The notes beneath the pieces were generated by a model. The model had not been told where the DNA came from and ran no database searches. It saw nothing but the letters and a program-made list of their open reading frames with translations. Source: an uncultured Oscillospiraceae bacterium (GTDB lineage: Bacteria; Bacillota; Clostridia; Oscillospirales; Oscillospiraceae). From it: 64,000 nt of DNA. The stretch covers positions 1 to 64,000 of the forward strand of contig CANRNU010000001.1 in assembly GCA_947632005.1 (NCBI GenBank). Direction: 5' to 3'. The position numbers were made by a program, and so were the translations under genes. Of the stretch, positions 26,558 through 35,231 are shown piece by piece; position 1 is the stretch's first letter, and every line of letters starts with the position of its first letter.

Positions 26558-27610
26558 TCAGTCCTCGCTCTCGGGCTTGATGTCGATCTTGATGCCGGTC
26601 AGCTTGGCCGCCAGACGGGCGTTCTGCCCCTCCTTGCCGATGGCAAGGCTCAGCTGGTTGTCCGGCACGATGACCCGGCAGGATTTTCCTTCCTCATCCA
26701 TATATACGTTCAGCACCTCCGCCGGGGACAGGGCCGCGGCCACATATTCCTCGGGGATCTCGCTGTATTTGACGATGTCGATCTTTTCGCCGCCCAGTTC
26801 ATCCACGATGCTGGACACACGGCCGCCCCGGGGGCCGACGCAGGCGCCGATAGGGTCCACGTCCGCCGCCGTGCTCCAAACGGCCATCTTGGTCCGGGAG
26901 CCGGCCTCCCGGGCGATGCTCATGATCTCCACGGTGCCGTCGGCGATCTCGGGCACCTCCAGCTCAAACAGCCGCTTGACCAGCACCGGATGGGTCCGGC
27001 TGATGAGCACCTGGGGCCCCCGGGAGGACTTGCGCACTTCGATCACATAGACCTTCAGCCGCTGCCCCTCCACCAGGACCTCGTCCCGTATCTGCTCGTT
27101 GACGCTGAGAAGCGCGTCCGTATACTCCGCGTTGGAGCTGATCTTCATGGAAACATTGCCGGTCCGCGGGTCGATGCGGGCCACCTCGCCGGTGAGGATC
27201 TCGTGCTCATGGCTGGTGAACTCGTCATAGATCAGGCCGCGCTCTGCCTCGCGGATCCCCTGGATGATGACCTGCTTGGCGTTCTGTGCGGCGATGCGGC
27301 CCAGCTCCCTGGTGTTCACAGGGACCTTGATCTGGCCGCCGACCTTGGCGCGCTTGGAGATCTTGTGGGCCTGCTCCAGGGTCATCTCCACGGCGGGATT
27401 CTCCACTTCCTCCACCACGTTGGTGACCACATACATCTCGATCTTCTTCTTATCCTCGTCAAGCTCCACCACCACGTTGTCCGCCGCGTCCGGATTGTCC
27501 TTCCGGAAGGCGGCCAGCATGGCCTGGTTGATCTTGTCGTACATGTATTCTCTGGGAATGCCCTTCTCTCTCTCCAGATCCTCAATGGCCGCAAAGAATT
27601 CAGCGTTCAT
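26558..27610 (-). CDS. nusA: Transcription termination/antitermination protein NusA
   Basis: A 350-residue NusA of the short Firmicute type: N-terminal RNA polymerase-binding domain, S1 domain and two KH domains, without the C-terminal acidic repeats of enterobacteria. The KH signature is CVGPRGGRVSSIVDEL. In Bacillus NusA controls its own operon through a leader terminator, and a matching hairpin is present at 28121-28146. Confidence 0.97.
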   Translation of the reverse strand: MNAEFFAAIEDLEREKGIPREYMYDKINQAMLAAFRKDNPDAADNVVVELDEDKKKIEMYVVTNVVEEVENPAVEMTLEQAHKISKRAKVGGQIKVPVNTRELGRIAAQNAKQVIIQGIREAERGLIYDEFTSHEHEILTGEVARIDPRTGNVSMKISSNAEYTDALLSVNEQIRDEVLVEGQRLKVYVIEVRKSSRGPQVLISRTHPVLVKRLFELEVPEIADGTVEIMSIAREAGSRTKMAVWSTAADVDPIGACVGPRGGRVSSIVDELGGEKIDIVKYSEIPEEYVAAALSPAEVLNVYMDEEGKSCRVIVPDNQLSLAIGKEGQNARLAAKLTGIKIDIKPESED

Positions 27611-27626
27611 TTTCTCTTGTCCTCCG

Positions 27627-28082
27627 TTATATTTCCATGCGCAGCCGCACGCTGGCGATCTGTTTCTTTGTGAACCGGCGCTCCTCCTGGCCGGAGCCGA
27701 TGGTCACATCTCCGTCCTCGTAGGCCAGGAGCTTTCCCACCCACTGCTTGGCGCCGTCCGCGGCGCTGTAGAGCTTGACCTCCACGTTGGCGCCCATGAA
27801 CCGCGCAAAGTCGGACGGCCTCTTCAGTGCCCGCTCACAGCCGGCGGAACTGACCTCGAAGATATAGCTGTCCGGCACCGGATCGGCCTCGTCCAGGATA
27901 GGGTCCATGGCCCGGGAGACCCGTTCGCAGCCGTCCAGGTCCACCCCGTCCGGTCCGTCCAGATACAGCCGCAGATACCGCTGACCGCCCTCGGTCACAT
28001 ACTCCACGTCCCACAGCTCATATCCGCTGTTTTCCACCACCGGCAGCGCCAGGTCCCACACTGTCTTTTCGATACGATTCAT
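27627..28082 (-). CDS. rimP: Ribosome maturation factor RimP
   Basis: A 151-residue 30S maturation factor. The core LRLYLDGPDGVDLDGCERVSR region and the ISSAG-like VSSAGCERAL motif identify it. It is the first gene of the 9.5-kb rimP-ruvB unit and follows a leader of about 85 nt containing a weak terminator. Confidence 0.95.
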   Translation of the reverse strand: MNRIEKTVWDLALPVVENSGYELWDVEYVTEGGQRYLRLYLDGPDGVDLDGCERVSRAMDPILDEADPVPDSYIFEVSSAGCERALKRPSDFARFMGANVEVKLYSAADGAKQWVGKLLAYEDGDVTIGSGQEERRFTKKQIASVRLRMEI

Positions 28083-28120
28083 ACAGATATTCCAGTTTCT
28101 TCCAAATTCTTTTTCATCAA

Positions 28121-28146
28121 GAAAAAGAGTGGGACACTACCCACTC
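28121..28146 (-). terminator. Leader attenuator of the rimP-nusA operon
   Basis: On the minus strand GAGTGGG-TAGTGT-CCCACTC is followed by TTTTTCTT. The stem has only 7 bp, so it should be a weak terminator of the NusA-dependent kind. It lies between the promoter (28174-28202) and the rimP start. In Bacillus such a leader terminator mediates NusA autoregulation; here this is inferred. Confidence 0.7.
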
Positions 28147-28173
28147 CAGGAAATCAAGCCATCAACCGCTATG

Positions 28174-28202
28174 AATATACCACATATGGTTACATAAATC
28201 AA
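28174..28202 (-). promoter_or_regulatory. Sigma-A promoter of the rimP-ruvB operon
   Basis: TTGATT, 17-nt spacer, TATATT on the minus strand. Initiation is expected near 28167. Confidence 0.75.
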
Positions 28203-28270
28203 GAGCTTTTTCAATTCTTTACTAATATTTGTGTCCCGCGGCGGCTGATCCCACCATATTTTGTCCGGAT

Positions 28271-28957
28271 TCAGCCGTCAAGACGGCCCCGGAGCTTTTC
28301 CAGGGCCTTTTTTTCGATACGCGATACATAGGAGCGGGAGATGCCGATGATCTTGGCCACCTCCCGCTGGGGCATGGGCGGCTGGCCGCTGAGGCCGTAG
28401 CGCAGGCGGATGACCTCCGCCTCCCGGCCCTCGAGGGCCGTATCCACGGCCCTGCGCACCTGTTCCACAGCCTCCCGCCGGGACAGCTCCTCCAGCATAT
28501 CCTGGTCACAGGAGATGGTGTCCTGCAGGGCGAGCCCCTCCCCCTCGCCGTCTGTGTCCAGCGCATCGGACAGGGACACGTCCCCAGCCGATTTCTTCTG
28601 GCCGCGAAAGTGCATGAGGATCTCGTTTTCAATGCATTTGGACGCGTAGGTCGCCAGGCGCACGCCCTTGTCCGGACGGTAGGTGGACACGCCCTTGATA
28701 AGGCCAATGGTGCCGATGGACACCAGGTCCTCCGCGTCGGCGCTGGTGGTGTAGTATTTCTTGATGATGTGCATCACCAGGCGCAGATTGTGTTCTATCA
28801 GTACGTTTCTGGCCTCCATATCCCCCTGGAGGGCCCGCTGGATATACTCCTGCTCCTCCTGTGCCTTCAGCGGTCGGGGGAAGGACGAGGCGTTGTCCCC
28901 CAGCCGGAGCATCAGCATGGCGCTGGACACCAGGAGCATGAATGTCGCGGAAAGCAT
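28271..28957 (-). CDS. sigK: RNA polymerase sporulation sigma factor SigK
   Basis: A 228-residue late mother-cell sigma factor. The first 20 or so residues are hydrophobic (MLSATFMLLVSSAMLML), matching the inhibitory pro-sequence removed by SpoIVFB, followed by FPRPLKAQEE as in pro-SigK. Regions 2 and 4 are complete in one open frame, with no skin-type interruption. ATG at 28957 has AGAGGTG at about 9-nt spacing; a GTG at 28969 is the alternative. A CATAGTCT box 22 nt upstream could be a -10, but no matching -35 was found. Confidence 0.93.
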   Translation of the reverse strand: MLSATFMLLVSSAMLMLRLGDNASSFPRPLKAQEEQEYIQRALQGDMEARNVLIEHNLRLVMHIIKKYYTTSADAEDLVSIGTIGLIKGVSTYRPDKGVRLATYASKCIENEILMHFRGQKKSAGDVSLSDALDTDGEGEGLALQDTISCDQDMLEELSRREAVEQVRRAVDTALEGREAEVIRLRYGLSGQPPMPQREVAKIIGISRSYVSRIEKKALEKLRGRLDG

Positions 28958-29023
28958 AGCCCATATCACCTCTCAAGGCAGACTATGCCGGGACCGTTTG
29001 TCCTGATTCGGCTTTTTGCGCGC

Positions 29024-30523
29024 CTATTTCGTCTCCCAGTCTCTGGCCCGCTCGACCGCTCTGTGCCATCCGGTTATGAGCCGGGCGGCCTGCTCCGGGT
29101 CCATGACAGGTTCAAACTGGCGCTGTGTCCGCCGCAGATCGCGCACCTGGTCCATGCTTGTCCAGATGCCCGCCGCCAGACCTGCCAGGAATGCCGCGCC
29201 CAGCGCTGTGGTCTCCACGGTCTCAGGCCGGTCGATGGGTTTTTGGAGCATATCCGCTTGGAACTGCATGAGAAAGTCCGATACGGACGCGCCGCCATCC
29301 ACCCGCAGCACATCCATCCTATACCCGGCGTCCGACTCCATCAGATCCAGCAGATCTGCCACCTGATAGGCGATGCCCTCCAGCACCGCCCGGCAGAGAT
29401 GGGCCCGCTTGGTGCCCCGGGTGACGCCCAGGACCGCGCCGCGGGCGTAGGGGTCCCACCAGGGCGCACCCAGCCCCGTGAAGGCGCTGACCAGGTATAC
29501 CCCGCCGGTATCGGCTACCTGCTCGGCCAGGATATCGCACTCATGGGCCGTGGAGATGAGCTCCAGCTCGTCCCGCAGCCATTGGATGGAAGAGCCGGCG
29601 TTGAATACGCTTCCCTCCACCGCATAAGAGGTCTTGCCGGCCACCTGCCATGCCACGCTGGTGAGAAGGCCGTTCCGGCTCCTGGGGGACGTCTCCCCCA
29701 CGTTCATCAGCGTGAAGCAGCCGGTGCCGTAGGTGTTTTTTGCCTGACCGGGCTGGATGCAGCCCTGTCCCAGAAGGGCCGCCTGCTGGTCGCCTGCCGC
29801 GCCGCAGATGGGGATGCCCTCCAGCTGTTCCAGGCCCGGTATGCCCTTTCGGATACGACCGAATTCCCCGGAGTTGGGCATGACCTGGGGCAGCATCGAC
29901 ATGGGGATATCCAGGACCTTGCACAGCTCCTCATCCCAGCACATGTGGTCGATGTCAAAGAGCATGGTGCGGGAGGCATTGGAGGGGTCCGTCACATGCG
30001 CGCCCGTCAGGTTCCATATGAGCCAGGTGTCCACCGTCCCGAACAGGAGCTTTCCCTGCTCTGCCCGGGCCCGTGCGCCAGGGACGTTGTCCAGGATCCA
30101 TTTGATCTTGGTCCCGGAAAAATAGGGGTCCGGCACCAGACCCGTCGTGCGGAGGATCTGGTCTTTCATGCCCATATCCACCAGATGGCGGACGGTGGGC
30201 GCCGTGCGGCGGCACTGCCAGACGATGGCGTTATAGACCGGCTGGCCCGTCTCCCGGTCCCAGACGATGGCGGTCTCCCGCTGGTTGGTGATGCCGATGC
30301 CCGCGATGTCCGCTCCGGCCAGGCCGGATCTCTCAAAGGCCGCGCCTAAAGCGTGGAACTGTGTGCCTGTGATGTCCTGGGGGTCATGCTCCACCCAGCC
30401 GGGCTTGGGGTAGTGCTGCTCAAAGGGATACTGCGCCTGGGAGACGATATTCCCCGCCGCATCGAAGATAATGGCCCGGGAGCTGGTCGTTCCCTGGTCC
30501 AGCGCGATCACATAACCGTTCAT
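29024..30523 (-). CDS. glpK: Glycerol kinase
   Basis: A 499-residue FGGY-family kinase making glycerol 3-phosphate. The start MNGYVIALDQGTTSSRA and the segments GTGCFTLMNVG and ALGAAFLAGLA are diagnostic. The ATG at 30523 follows GAGGAGG. No glycerol facilitator or glpA-type dehydrogenase is adjacent. No T-run terminator separates it from sigK downstream. Confidence 0.97.
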   Translation of the reverse strand: MNGYVIALDQGTTSSRAIIFDAAGNIVSQAQYPFEQHYPKPGWVEHDPQDITGTQFHALGAAFERSGLAGADIAGIGITNQRETAIVWDRETGQPVYNAIVWQCRRTAPTVRHLVDMGMKDQILRTTGLVPDPYFSGTKIKWILDNVPGARARAEQGKLLFGTVDTWLIWNLTGAHVTDPSNASRTMLFDIDHMCWDEELCKVLDIPMSMLPQVMPNSGEFGRIRKGIPGLEQLEGIPICGAAGDQQAALLGQGCIQPGQAKNTYGTGCFTLMNVGETSPRSRNGLLTSVAWQVAGKTSYAVEGSVFNAGSSIQWLRDELELISTAHECDILAEQVADTGGVYLVSAFTGLGAPWWDPYARGAVLGVTRGTKRAHLCRAVLEGIAYQVADLLDLMESDAGYRMDVLRVDGGASVSDFLMQFQADMLQKPIDRPETVETTALGAAFLAGLAAGIWTSMDQVRDLRRTQRQFEPVMDPEQAARLITGWHRAVERARDWETK

Positions 30524-30537
30524 GGCTTGCCTCCTCA

Positions 30538-30566
30538 TTGACGAATGGGTGTGGATACAGTACAAT
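30538..30566 (+). promoter_or_regulatory. Sigma-A promoter of the hydrolase gene
   Basis: TTGACG, 17-nt spacer, TACAAT. The predicted start is near 30573, giving a leader of about 32 nt. Confidence 0.75.
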
Positions 30567-30576
30567 ATCTTCTGAA

Positions 30577-30582
30577 ATTATA
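30577..30582 (-). promoter_or_regulatory. Extended -10 promoter of glpK
   Basis: Reads GTGCTATAATT on the minus strand: TATAAT with the TGn extension and a poor -35. Its start region overlaps the divergent hydrolase promoter, so the two may interfere. Confidence 0.6.
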
Positions 30583-30604
30583 GCACGCAGGGCGGTGGAT
30601 TGCT

Positions 30605-31534
30605 ATGGTCAAAACAAGTGATTTTGCATTTCTCTCCAGCGATGGTCACCACCAGATCGCCTGCACGGTCTGGGAACCGGAGGGACCGGTCCGCGGGACG
30701 GTGCAGCTCGTTCACGGTGTAGCGGAGTATATCGGCCGGTATCACGATTACGCTTGTTTCCTGGCGGAGCATGGCTATGCGGTGGCCGGGGACGACCATC
30801 TGGGGCACGGACGGACGGCTGTGGATGAATCGGAGCTGGGCTGGCTGGCCGAAGCTGACGGCTGGGAGCACATGGTGAGGGACGAAAAGAAACTTCGGGA
30901 TATTCTGCAGAAGCGGTTTCCCGGCGCGCCGGCGGTCCTGTTTGGCCACAGCATGGGCAGCTTCATCGCACGGGACTATCTCATGCGCTGGCCCGGAGAC
31001 CACACAGCATGCGTTCTGTCCGGCACGGGCCATCAGCCGGCGCCGGTATGCGTCTTTGGAAAGGCCCTTTCTCGCCTGGTGGCGCGTACCCGCGGCGGCA
31101 AGCATCGGAGCCCCCTCCTTCAGAAGCTCGCCTTTGGCAGCTACCTGAAGCGCGTCAAGGACCCCATCGGGGCCAATGACTGGATATGCCGGGACGAAAC
31201 TGTCATCCGGGCCTATGACGCGGATCCGCGCTGCGGCTATACCGCCACGGCGGGACTGATGGGCGACATGATGACGGGCCTGGGCATCATCGGGAGCCAA
31301 AAGCGCATGGGACAGATGGACAAGGCTCTGCCGGTGCTGTTTATCGCCGGCAGCGACGACCCGGTGGGCGGTTATGGCAAGGGCGTGGGGACGGTGGCAG
31401 ACCGGTTCCGCAGAGCGGGCATGACCGATGTGACGGTAAAGCTCTACGACGGCTTCCGCCATGAGGTGTTGAACGAGCTGGGAAAAGAGACGGTCTGGAA
31501 CGACACCCTGCAATGGTTTGAAGAAAAGATATGA
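30605..31534 (+). CDS. Alpha/beta hydrolase, monoacylglycerol lipase-like
   Basis: A 309-residue serine hydrolase of the serine aminopeptidase S33 / lysophospholipase group. The nucleophile elbow is FGHSMGSF, the oxyanion region VHGVAEYIGRY, the acid Asp is in AGSDDPVG and the His in GFRHEVLNE near the C-terminus. No signal peptide. It diverges from glpK, which would fit a lipase releasing glycerol for the kinase, but that link is inferred. Confidence 0.9.
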   Translation: MVKTSDFAFLSSDGHHQIACTVWEPEGPVRGTVQLVHGVAEYIGRYHDYACFLAEHGYAVAGDDHLGHGRTAVDESELGWLAEADGWEHMVRDEKKLRDILQKRFPGAPAVLFGHSMGSFIARDYLMRWPGDHTACVLSGTGHQPAPVCVFGKALSRLVARTRGGKHRSPLLQKLAFGSYLKRVKDPIGANDWICRDETVIRAYDADPRCGYTATAGLMGDMMTGLGIIGSQKRMGQMDKALPVLFIAGSDDPVGGYGKGVGTVADRFRRAGMTDVTVKLYDGFRHEVLNELGKETVWNDTLQWFEEKI

Positions 31535-31535
31535 G

Positions 31536-31564
31536 AAAACCAGGAGGCCGTGCCTCCTGGTTTT
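31536..31564. terminator. Bidirectional terminator between the hydrolase gene and mreB
   Basis: A perfect 13-bp stem (31536-31548 with 31552-31564), 3-nt loop CGT, A run on the left and a TTTTTT run on the right. Confidence 0.9.
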
Positions 31565-32596
31565 TTATGCGCGCATCTGGCGTCTGCGGGCCAGGTTGAT
31601 CATGCCCTCCTGCATATCGTTCAGGTTCTGGAGCATCCGGCCGGCGCCGTAGGCAGTGCAGCTGAGGGCGTCGTCCACCAGCACGGCCTCGATGCCGGTC
31701 TCGTCGGTGATGAGCTTGTCAAGCCCCCAGATCTGGCTGCCGCCGCCGGAGAGGATGATGCCATTTTCGGACACGTCCGCTACCAGCTCCGGAAGGGTCT
31801 GCTCCAGCACCAGGTGAATGGCCTCCATGAGCCGGGCCATGGGCTCCTCCAGCGCCTCTGCCATATCCGTGGAGCTGACCGTCACGCTCCGGGGCAGGCC
31901 CGTCACCAGACAGCGACCCTTGACCTCTTCATAGGACACCTCAGGCCGGGGATAGACGCAGCCGATGGACAGCTTCAGTTCCTCTGCTGTTCGGTTGCCG
32001 ATGAGGAGATTGTGCTTTTTGCGGATAAAACGGACGATGGCGTCGTCAAAGGCCTCGCCGGCCGTTTTGATGGATTCGCTCTCCACCACGCCGCCCAGGC
32101 TGACCACCGCCACCTCCGTGGTGCCGCTGCCGATGTCCACGATCATATGGCCGTCGGCCTTGCTGATGTCGATGCCGGCGCCCACAGCCGTGGCCAGCGA
32201 GGCCTCCGCCAGGTACACCTTTCTGGCGCCGGCCTCAATGGCCGCGTCGATGAGCGCGCGCTCCTCCACGCCGGTGATGCTGCCGGGCACGCAGATGAGC
32301 ACCCGCGGCTTGAACAGGCTGAAGGAAGTGATGCGGCCGATGAACTCCTTCAGCATCCGGGCGGTCATATCATAGTCGGAGATGACGCCTGCCACGATGG
32401 GACTGATGGGCACGATGTTGGCAGGGGTCCGCCCCAGCATCTTCTTGGCCTCCTCGCCGATCTTCAAAAGCCGGCCATTGGTGCTGTCCATGGCCACCAG
32501 GGACGACTCCCGCAGGCGGATGCCCCTGCCCCGGACGTACATCAGCGTGGTCATGGTGCCAAGGTCGATGGCGATGTCTCTCTCAAAAAACAGCAT
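31565..32596 (-). CDS. MreB/Mbl-like rod shape-determining protein
   Basis: A 343-residue actin homologue. It begins with the membrane-associated MLFFERDIAIDLGT; phosphate-binding loops are IAIDLGTMTT and IVDIGSGTTEVAV, and the adenosine motif is ILSGGGSQIWG. No mreC or mreD follows, so it is an orphan Mbl/MreBH-type copy. It ends at a terminator shared with the hydrolase gene. The 68-nt upstream gap has no clear promoter. Confidence 0.95.
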   Translation of the reverse strand: MLFFERDIAIDLGTMTTLMYVRGRGIRLRESSLVAMDSTNGRLLKIGEEAKKMLGRTPANIVPISPIVAGVISDYDMTARMLKEFIGRITSFSLFKPRVLICVPGSITGVEERALIDAAIEAGARKVYLAEASLATAVGAGIDISKADGHMIVDIGSGTTEVAVVSLGGVVESESIKTAGEAFDDAIVRFIRKKHNLLIGNRTAEELKLSIGCVYPRPEVSYEEVKGRCLVTGLPRSVTVSSTDMAEALEEPMARLMEAIHLVLEQTLPELVADVSENGIILSGGGSQIWGLDKLITDETGIEAVLVDDALSCTAYGAGRMLQNLNDMQEGMINLARRRQMRA

Positions 32597-32664
32597 TGCG
32601 GTTCCTCCCGTCGGTTAAAACCTGCGATTTACAATCATCGGTCAAATTTGTTATCTGAACAGAT

Positions 32665-34509
32665 TCAGAGCAACTCCAGCACCCCAAACGCATTGGAAAT
32701 CTCTGCCTGGAGGGCAGCCCAGTGCATCCTGAGGATATCGTAGTAGTTTTTGTCCTTTTTCAGGAAGTTGGTGGCAGTAAGCGTAGAGTCATAGTTACTG
32801 GCAATGGAATAGCTGGTGATACCGGCGTTAATGATGGCAATAAACAGCTTGTCCAGCACGGAATCGTACAAGTCCTTATCGGCGAACACATGCGGAGGCA
32901 TGATGTAATTAAACCCCTCAATGCGGGTGAAAATGCTGTTCAGCGTATCCCCGGAAGAATCGGAGCGGGCGGCTGCGAATACTTCATGCATGTCCTGATC
33001 CGTAAGGTTTTGCTGACGATAGCGGGAGGCAAAAGCCGTAAAGGCAAGGCAGATCGTGCGGGCGTTATGGGCAAACGAGATGCGTGTGCCGGCGTCTGGC
33101 ATAGTGGCGTTTTCCCGGTCAAAGCGCTGTTGGAAGACTTTTCTGAAATAGTTGTCAATGTACAGAAGCTCTTTGCATATTCCCGCGATCTGGGCCTGGT
33201 CCCCGTTAAACACAGGATCATAGTACTTGCTCAGATAAAGGGACGACGGCTTTGCCCGGCTGGCGCAGGGAGCCTGAAATATGGCCGCCAGGCAGAGCTT
33301 ACCGATTTCAACGAGGTCTGTATTGAGGTAAGGCGTTCGATACGCAGAGGGCACAACCTCGCCCCGTTTCGTCTGGTAGAAGACGCCGACCTCCCGCATG
33401 GCCTGTGCAAAGCGAACCTGCTCGGGGGAGTTTGCCTTCAGGTCCACAGACTTGATTGCCTTCTGGGAGTTTGTTGCTTTTGCGATCTCCAGGCTGAACG
33501 CGTTCTTCTCATCCTCAGAACCGCCGGGCGTTTCAATGATCTTGCACGGAAGATACAGATCGCTGGAATCGTTGATGTATGCGCTCTTGTGCAGCATATA
33601 TGTGGTCTGTCCGCCGTTAACGATGGAAAAGTTGCGCATCTTTACTTCTTTTCCGTCAATCTCAAACTGTTCACAGATGATGGTGATGCCGTTGTTCTTG
33701 AGCCAGAATGCCTCCGGATTGGTGGCGATGGTCTCAGCAATCCCCTTGTCGATCTCCCTGCCGGCGATGTGATATCGAAGATTTCGGGAAAGGAGGTTTG
33801 TGTTGTGCTGGGCATACAGCTGCTTGATGGAGTACGCGGACACATTCACAATGGCGGCGTTTTCTCCGTATAGCAGATAGTTGTCCGCCTCGTCGATGCG
33901 GATTTTTCCGCTCTCCACCGTTGGCCGCCGGGATTCGGATTCCTTGATCTCCTCAACAATATCGCTGCCGAACAGGATGGATATCTCAAACATCGAAGAA
34001 TCCGCAAATTGCTCCCGAAACTTCCGGGTGATTATGTCCCGCCGGATACCGTTTTGGGGAGCGCTGGTGTAGAAAACAAAGTGGATTTTCGACTCGTTCC
34101 CCACCTCCGAGTTCAGCGTCAGAAACCGGCGCTGCACCGTCGTGTTCACCTGCTCATAATGCCCCCGGATCATATCCTTGTAGAACAGGGCCATTTTCAG
34201 CATGGCGTTCAAAACGTCCTCATACGATATCTCTCTGTAGAATTTCGACTGCCCGATGACAAGGTCGGCCCCATCCGAATTTGGGTCGCTGAGAAGAATG
34301 TCCACCCCTCCGTCATACTGCCCGTCGACAATGATGTCCACATAGTCCGCTTCATTCAGAACAAGCGCCGGATTCTTGTAGAAATTGGACTTTACGCACA
34401 GCGCAGAAAAGACATATTCATCCGAGCGGCTGCGAAGCAGCGCAGAGTTCTCTTTCAGGGATTTGATCTTGCTCACAATAAAGTCGTAAGCTCTAGTATC
34501 AGTTGGCAT
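32665..34509 (-). CDS. AIPR family protein (phage abortive-infection type)
   Basis: A 614-residue member of the AIPR family, known from abortive infection and phage resistance loci. The central block with NNGITIICEQ and IVNGGQTTYML is the family core. Near the N-terminus Asp70 (YDGGVDILL) and QSK at 87-89 (LVIGQSKF) form a PD-(D/E)xK-like nuclease pattern. ATG at 34509 follows GAGGAGAG; the longer frame upstream runs through comF. The gene is clearly less GC-rich than its neighbours and stands between comF and mreB, suggesting lateral gain. No methylase or partner gene is present. Confidence 0.88.
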   Translation of the reverse strand: MPTDTRAYDFIVSKIKSLKENSALLRSRSDEYVFSALCVKSNFYKNPALVLNEADYVDIIVDGQYDGGVDILLSDPNSDGADLVIGQSKFYREISYEDVLNAMLKMALFYKDMIRGHYEQVNTTVQRRFLTLNSEVGNESKIHFVFYTSAPQNGIRRDIITRKFREQFADSSMFEISILFGSDIVEEIKESESRRPTVESGKIRIDEADNYLLYGENAAIVNVSAYSIKQLYAQHNTNLLSRNLRYHIAGREIDKGIAETIATNPEAFWLKNNGITIICEQFEIDGKEVKMRNFSIVNGGQTTYMLHKSAYINDSSDLYLPCKIIETPGGSEDEKNAFSLEIAKATNSQKAIKSVDLKANSPEQVRFAQAMREVGVFYQTKRGEVVPSAYRTPYLNTDLVEIGKLCLAAIFQAPCASRAKPSSLYLSKYYDPVFNGDQAQIAGICKELLYIDNYFRKVFQQRFDRENATMPDAGTRISFAHNARTICLAFTAFASRYRQQNLTDQDMHEVFAAARSDSSGDTLNSIFTRIEGFNYIMPPHVFADKDLYDSVLDKLFIAIINAGITSYSIASNYDSTLTATNFLKKDKNYYDILRMHWAALQAEISNAFGVLELL

Positions 34510-34574
34510 GGTACTGTCTCTCCTCTGTTTCTCTGGCACAGTTCTGTTGCCCTGCGATATAAAAAGCAGATCCT

Positions 34575-35231
34575 CTATCTGGTGGTGGCAAGGGTGGCGC
34601 ACCGCACGTCCTCCGCGCCTGCCAGCAGCAGGGTCTTGGCGCACTCGGAGAGCGTGGCGCCGGTGGTCACGATATCATCGATGAGCAAAATGCGCTTGCC
34701 GCGGATGAGCTCCGGGTCGGTGACCCGATAGGCCCCGGCGATGTTGGCCCGGCGCTTTTCCGGCTCGCCGGTGAGGGACTGGGGCTGGATGCCCCGCCTC
34801 TTTCGCAGGACGCAGACCGGTTCGCGCATGAGCCGCTTTCCTGCGTTCCGGGCCAGCAGCTCCGCCTGATCGTACCCGCGGCTCCGCCGGCGTCCCGGGT
34901 CCAGCGGCACCCAGGAGAGGATGTCGTATTCCCCTTCCAGGTCCTCGTAGATGGATGCGGCCAGAAGCTCTCCGAACACTGGCGCGTAGGCCTGAACGCC
35001 GTTGAATTTATAGCGGTGGATGGCATCCCGCACGTCGTTTTCATAGTAGAGCGCGGAGACGCACTCGGAGAAGAAGTCTCCCTTCCGCCGGCCGCCGTTT
35101 TCCGTTTTGGGCAGGGCCGCGGCGCACTTATCGCAGATCCTGGGCGGCCCGGGCGGCAGAAAATCCCGGCACATGACGCATCTGGCGGGATAGATCAAGT
35201 CCAGCAGCCATTCGGTGAGCTTATGTACCAT
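34575..35231 (-). CDS. comF: ComF family protein (phosphoribosyltransferase fold)
   Basis: A 218-residue protein with an N-terminal zinc ribbon (CVMCRDFLPPGPPRICDKC) and a phosphoribosyltransferase fold with the PRPP loop LLIDDIVTTGAT. In competent bacteria ComFC takes part in processing incoming single-stranded DNA. ATG at 35231 overlaps recD2 by 11 nt. Confidence 0.94.
   Translation of the reverse strand: MVHKLTEWLLDLIYPARCVMCRDFLPPGPPRICDKCAAALPKTENGGRRKGDFFSECVSALYYENDVRDAIHRYKFNGVQAYAPVFGELLAASIYEDLEGEYDILSWVPLDPGRRRSRGYDQAELLARNAGKRLMREPVCVLRKRRGIQPQSLTGEPEKRRANIAGAYRVTDPELIRGKRILLIDDIVTTGATLSECAKTLLLAGAEDVRCATLATTR

Noticed and set aside
28958-29023. Ribosome-site hairpin before sigK like those at the other sporulation genes
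   Set aside because: A CATAGTCT box is present, but no -35 fits and no upstream segment pairs with AGAGGTG. The small stems seen there do not include the ribosome site.
32597-34574. Mobile element carrying the AIPR gene
   Set aside because: No terminal inverted repeats, target duplications, transposase or integrase could be seen at either edge; only base composition hints at transfer.
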